Below, one piece after another: positions 61,307 to 64,000 of a DNA stretch of 64,000 nucleotides. The notes beneath the pieces are model-generated. The model was not told the origin of the DNA. It made no database searches and saw nothing but the letters and a program-made list of their open reading frames with translations. The stretch comes from Marsupella aquatica (Eukaryota; Marchantiophyta), in NCBI GenBank assembly GCA_973895155.1, contig OZ316898.1:7812001-7876000 (forward strand), read 5' to 3'. How positions within the stretch are numbered: the first letter of the stretch is position 1; the number at the start of each line of letters is the position of its first letter. Position numbers and translations under genes: made by a program.

Positions 61307-62203
61307 CAATCATCGGCTATCTCTTCTACCCTACAAAGAGATATTAGGGATTTGGTGGAGAGTTGGGAACCACAGCTTGGCCCTAAGTTAACAGGGGAGG
61401 AGAGACGTCGCATGCATCGATTCCTGAAGAGTTATTGGAATTGTTTTGCATTCAGCATGAAGGATTTGGGGACATTGAAGGGCCCTGGTATTCAGATTGA
61501 ATTGGCTAGTGATGCGCCAATCTTTCGTAGACCATACCGTTATAGTGACATGGAGAGAGCTCTGATTCAAAGCAGAACTCAAGATTTGTTGGAGGCTGGA
61601 TTGGTGGAGATTTCATATGGGGAGTATGCATCTGCCATAGTGATGCCAGCCAAGAAGGATGTGCATGGCAATTACACAGATAGGCGCATGTGTGGTGATT
61701 ACAGACCTATTAATCGCCAGACAAAATCTGATCGATATGCCATGCCCACACCTGAGGAGATCTTTGATGCTGTGGGGCATGCAAAGGTTTTCAGTTCATT
61801 GGATCTGAGGGCAGGGTACCATCAGCTTCCAATTAGGCATGCTGACAGGTCCAAGACAGCATTTTGGGGGATTGATTCTTATGGCAAAGATCATTTGTAT
61901 CAGTGGTTATTCTTACCATTTGGGTTGAAGAATGCACCAACTGAGTTCCAGAGAGTCATGGATCGAATCCTTGCAGGTTTGGATTTTGTCAGATGTTATA
62001 TTGATGATATTTTGGTCTATTCTTCTACTGTGGAAGAACATCAGCAGCACTTGCAGACTGTGTTGGAGAGATTGAGAGCACATGGGTTGAAGCTCCATCC
62101 TAGCAAGTGTAAGTTCTTCCAAGACCAGATTGAGTATTTGGGCCACACCATATACCCAGGGGGATTGGGTGTACAGCAGACTAAAGTGGAGGTCATTACA
62201 TAG
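61307..62203 (+). CDS. Gypsy reverse transcriptase
   Basis: In phase with the methylase, this segment reads as a full Ty3-type RT: 'IQIELASDAPIFRRPYRYS', 'KKDVHGNYTDRRMCGDYRP', 'VFSSLDLRAGYHQLPI', 'LPFGLKNAPTEFQRVMDRIL', the catalytic 'CYIDDILVYS' (with Ile in place of the usual Ala or Val) and 'KLHPSKCKFFQDQIEYLGH'. It stops at TAG 62201-62203, where related elements continue toward RNase H. It copies the element RNA into DNA. Only that stop and the one before it interrupt the domain borders, and all catalytic aspartates are present. Confidence 0.92.
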   Translation, partial: QSSAISSTLQRDIRDLVESWEPQLGPKLTGEERRRMHRFLKSYWNCFAFSMKDLGTLKGPGIQIELASDAPIFRRPYRYSDMERALIQSRTQDLLEAGLVEISYGEYASAIVMPAKKDVHGNYTDRRMCGDYRPINRQTKSDRYAMPTPEEIFDAVGHAKVFSSLDLRAGYHQLPIRHADRSKTAFWGIDSYGKDHLYQWLFLPFGLKNAPTEFQRVMDRILAGLDFVRCYIDDILVYSSTVEEHQQHLQTVLERLRAHGLKLHPSKCKFFQDQIEYLGHTIYPGGLGVQQTKVEVIT

Positions 62204-63100
62204 ATTTCTTGTCCTACTGATGTGAGTAGAGTTCGTGCATTCTTGGGATTGGCGAGCTACTACAGGAGGTATGTTAAAGGATTTAGCCAACTTGCTAAAC
62301 CTTTGACCATACTCACTAAGTTGGATCAGGAATGGATTTGGGGTGATGACCAGGAGCATGCCTTTCAGGAGTTGAAGCAAAGGTTGGCATCATCCCCTAT
62401 TTTGAGAAGACCCATTTCAGGCAGACCATTTCAGCTACACACTGATTGGAGTGGAGTAGGACTTGGAGCAGTGCTGACTCAGAAGGATGATGAGGGGAAT
62501 GAGTTTGTTGTGGCTTATGCCAGTAGATCAAACAATTCAGCAGAGGCTAAGTATAGCTCTTATGAGGGAGAGTGTTTGGCAGCAGTGTGGGCTGTTGCAC
62601 ACTTTCGTTGCTACTTGTTTGGTAACCCCTTCACCTTGATCACTGATCATCAGCCTCTTAAGTGGTTAATGGAGTCTGACAAGCTTACAGGGAAGCTTGC
62701 ACGATGGGCATTGTTATTACAGGAGTATGATTTCCAGGTGGTGCATAGGCCTGGAAAAGTGAACTTGGATGCAGATGGATTAAGCTGCAATCCATGTACC
62801 AGTCAGCAGGATGAGACTGGAGCCAGATGGCATGATAAGTCAGATAAGGAGATGGTGCCAGGATGGCATGCATCTGCCTTTCTTTGTTGGGTGCCAGCAT
62901 ACAGTGGATCTGTGGACTCTATCTCATTGGATGGAGTGGGTGATGAGTCTTCAGATGTGGATGTTGGTGAGGTAACTTCTGGACAGCAAGATATTCACAA
63001 TGATGTGAGAGTGTTGGAATATCTGCGCAATAGTTCTATTGTTGGCAGTGTTGATGCCAAGGAACGTGACAGGGTTCTACAGAGAGCCAAGAGGTTTTGA
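62204..63100 (+). CDS. Gypsy RT connection and RNase H
   Basis: The frame holds the end of the RT thumb ('SRVRAFLGLASYYRRYVKGF') and a Ty3 RNase H: 'PFQLHTDWSGVGLGAVLTQK', 'YSSYEGECLAAVWAVAHF', 'TLITDHQPLKWLM' and 'HRPGKVNLDADGLS'. The catalytic Asp-Glu-Asp residues are present. RNase H removes the RNA strand during DNA synthesis. A linker with 'DEMVPGW'-type acidic sequence leads to TGA 63098-63100. Confidence 0.9.
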   Translation: MSCPTDVSRVRAFLGLASYYRRYVKGFSQLAKPLTILTKLDQEWIWGDDQEHAFQELKQRLASSPILRRPISGRPFQLHTDWSGVGLGAVLTQKDDEGNEFVVAYASRSNNSAEAKYSSYEGECLAAVWAVAHFRCYLFGNPFTLITDHQPLKWLMESDKLTGKLARWALLLQEYDFQVVHRPGKVNLDADGLSCNPCTSQQDETGARWHDKSDKEMVPGWHASAFLCWVPAYSGSVDSISLDGVGDESSDVDVGEVTSGQQDIHNDVRVLEYLRNSSIVGSVDAKERDRVLQRAKRF

Positions 63101-63973
63101 TGGGAGGGAAACCATCTTTTGAGAGTATTGCATGATGGTAGGATGTTGGTGGTACCAAAACCATCACAACGAGTACATTTGGTGTGACATGCGCACGAGG
63201 AGTTGGGTCACTTTGGTGTGAAGCGCACTTACAGCTTGCTGCAGACACAGTATTGGTGGCATGGTATGCACACTCATGTCCAGCAGTTGATAGCTAAGTG
63301 TGTGGTATGTGACAGAGTGAGAGCATCATTTAATGCTCCCACTCCCCAGTTGCACCCGTTACCGATCATGGGTTTGGGATATTGTTGGAGTTTGGATTTT
63401 GCTGGTCCATTACCTCTTACCCAACGTCATAATCGGTATGTTTTGGTCATGGTGGAGTACTTCTCCAAGTGGATTGAGCTAGTGGCGTTGCCAGATAAAG
63501 CCAGTGGAGGAGTTGCTGCTACATTTTTGGATCGTGTACTCAGTCATTTTGGAGCACCAACTGAGGTGTTGACTGATCAGGGAACTGAGTTCCGTGGAGA
63601 GTTTGAGAGTTTGTGTGAACAAGCTTTGATTGATCATCGCACTACCTCTCGTGATCATCCTGAGGCAGATGGATTAGCTAAGAGAGTTGTGCAAACTGTG
63701 AAGAGAGGATTGCGTAAGTATGACTTGCAGGTTGGTCATCTGGGAGATTGGGATCTCCAGCTACCTTGGTTAGCTATGGGCTACCGTTTCAGTCGGCAAG
63801 CATCACTTGCATCCTTCTCACCCTACTTTTTGCTCTATGGTAGAGAGCCAGATTTGCCAGTAGCTATTCGTCGTGATGCTGCACCAGTTGTGAACTTGGA
63901 TGATCCTAATGTTTGGGTCAAGGTGTGTTCAGAGAGAGCACGGGTATTTCAGAGAGATGCCCATGGCTTTTGA
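63101..63973 (+). pseudogene. Gypsy integrase, catalytic Glu replaced by Lys
   Basis: The zinc-binding part follows an in-frame TGA at 63185-63187 ('HAHEELGHFGVKRTYSLL', then 'CVVCDRVRA'). The core has the first Asp in 'WSLDFAGPLPL' and the second in 'EVLTDQGTEFRGEF', but where the third acidic residue is expected the sequence is 'PEADGLAKRVVQTVKRG' with Lys (AAG). This should abolish DNA joining. Near 63965 an extra base shifts the frame away from a readable 'FDNLAIAQHR'. No chromodomain is visible before the window ends. Confidence 0.85.
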
Positions 63974-64000
63974 CAACCTTGCCATTGCCCAACATCGTGA

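Larger units (their letters stand above)
36797..64000 (+). mobile_element. Ty3/gypsy retrotransposon encoding a DNMT3-like methyltransferase, split by a CACTA transposon
   Basis: After setting aside the insertion 39720-60224, one reading frame runs from about 36797 to about 63960 and encodes gag, aspartic protease, a cytosine-5 methyltransferase, reverse transcriptase, RNase H and integrase. The RT-RNase H-integrase order identifies Ty3/gypsy. The frame spans about 2,200 codons. Only six in-frame stops (TAG 39587, TGA 39644, TAG 61304, TAG 62201, TGA 63098, TGA 63185) break it, plus one frameshift near 63965. The element runs off the right edge, so the 3' LTR, age and full length are unknown. 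The borders between protease, methylase and RT are marked by stop codons, but no frame is lost. Confidence 0.88.

Overview
This window is nuclear DNA of a land plant or close streptophyte relative with a repeat-rich genome. The evidence is short GT-AG introns in conserved eukaryotic genes, a plant-type TFIIB, a malectin-like receptor-kinase remnant, copia elements primed by initiator tRNA-Met, a Ty3/gypsy element and a CACTA (En/Spm) transposon. A DNMT3-like methylase fits a non-angiosperm plant better than a flowering plant, but I cannot name a species.

Host genes are few. They are the 3' end of a medium-chain (zinc-binding-family) oxidoreductase (1-1483, +); a complete seven-exon TFIIB gene (12899-15699, +) behind a four-copy tandem repeat; a complete five-exon aldose 1-epimerase (24365-27122, -) with a 50-bp exon and a GC-AG intron; and a broken malectin-like receptor-kinase gene (30613-32515, -) cut by a retrotransposon.

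Mobile DNA fills the rest. Copia 1 (2896-10435, -, TSD TTGAC) is old, and a 282-bp hAT-like MITE and a 2.55-kb element with a plant-mobile-type ORF are nested in it. Copia 2 (16683-23249, +, TSD TGTGC) is young: its 457-bp LTRs differ at one base that I can see, yet its gag-pol frame holds four in-frame stops. Copia 3 (28906-30612, -) is 5'-truncated. All three belong to one related group.

From about 36.8 kb to the window end lies a Ty3/gypsy element with one reading frame for gag, protease, a DNMT3-like cytosine methyltransferase, reverse transcriptase, RNase H and integrase. A 20.5-kb CACTA transposon (39720-60224, TSD TTC) sits between methylase motifs I and II and would restore the frame on precise excision. 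The CACTA element encodes, on the minus strand, TNP2-type transposase, a TNPA/Ptta-like protein and an EDM2-like PHD-finger protein. It also carries a subterminal array of about nine units, several of them exact 578-bp repeats, each with a 36-bp palindrome. Thus two nested elements each carry a chromatin- or methylation-related protein.

Many element frames are broken by in-frame TAG, TGA or TAA codons and by few frameshifts, as expected of decay by C-to-T change at methylated cytosines. No tRNA, rRNA or CRISPR feature was seen.
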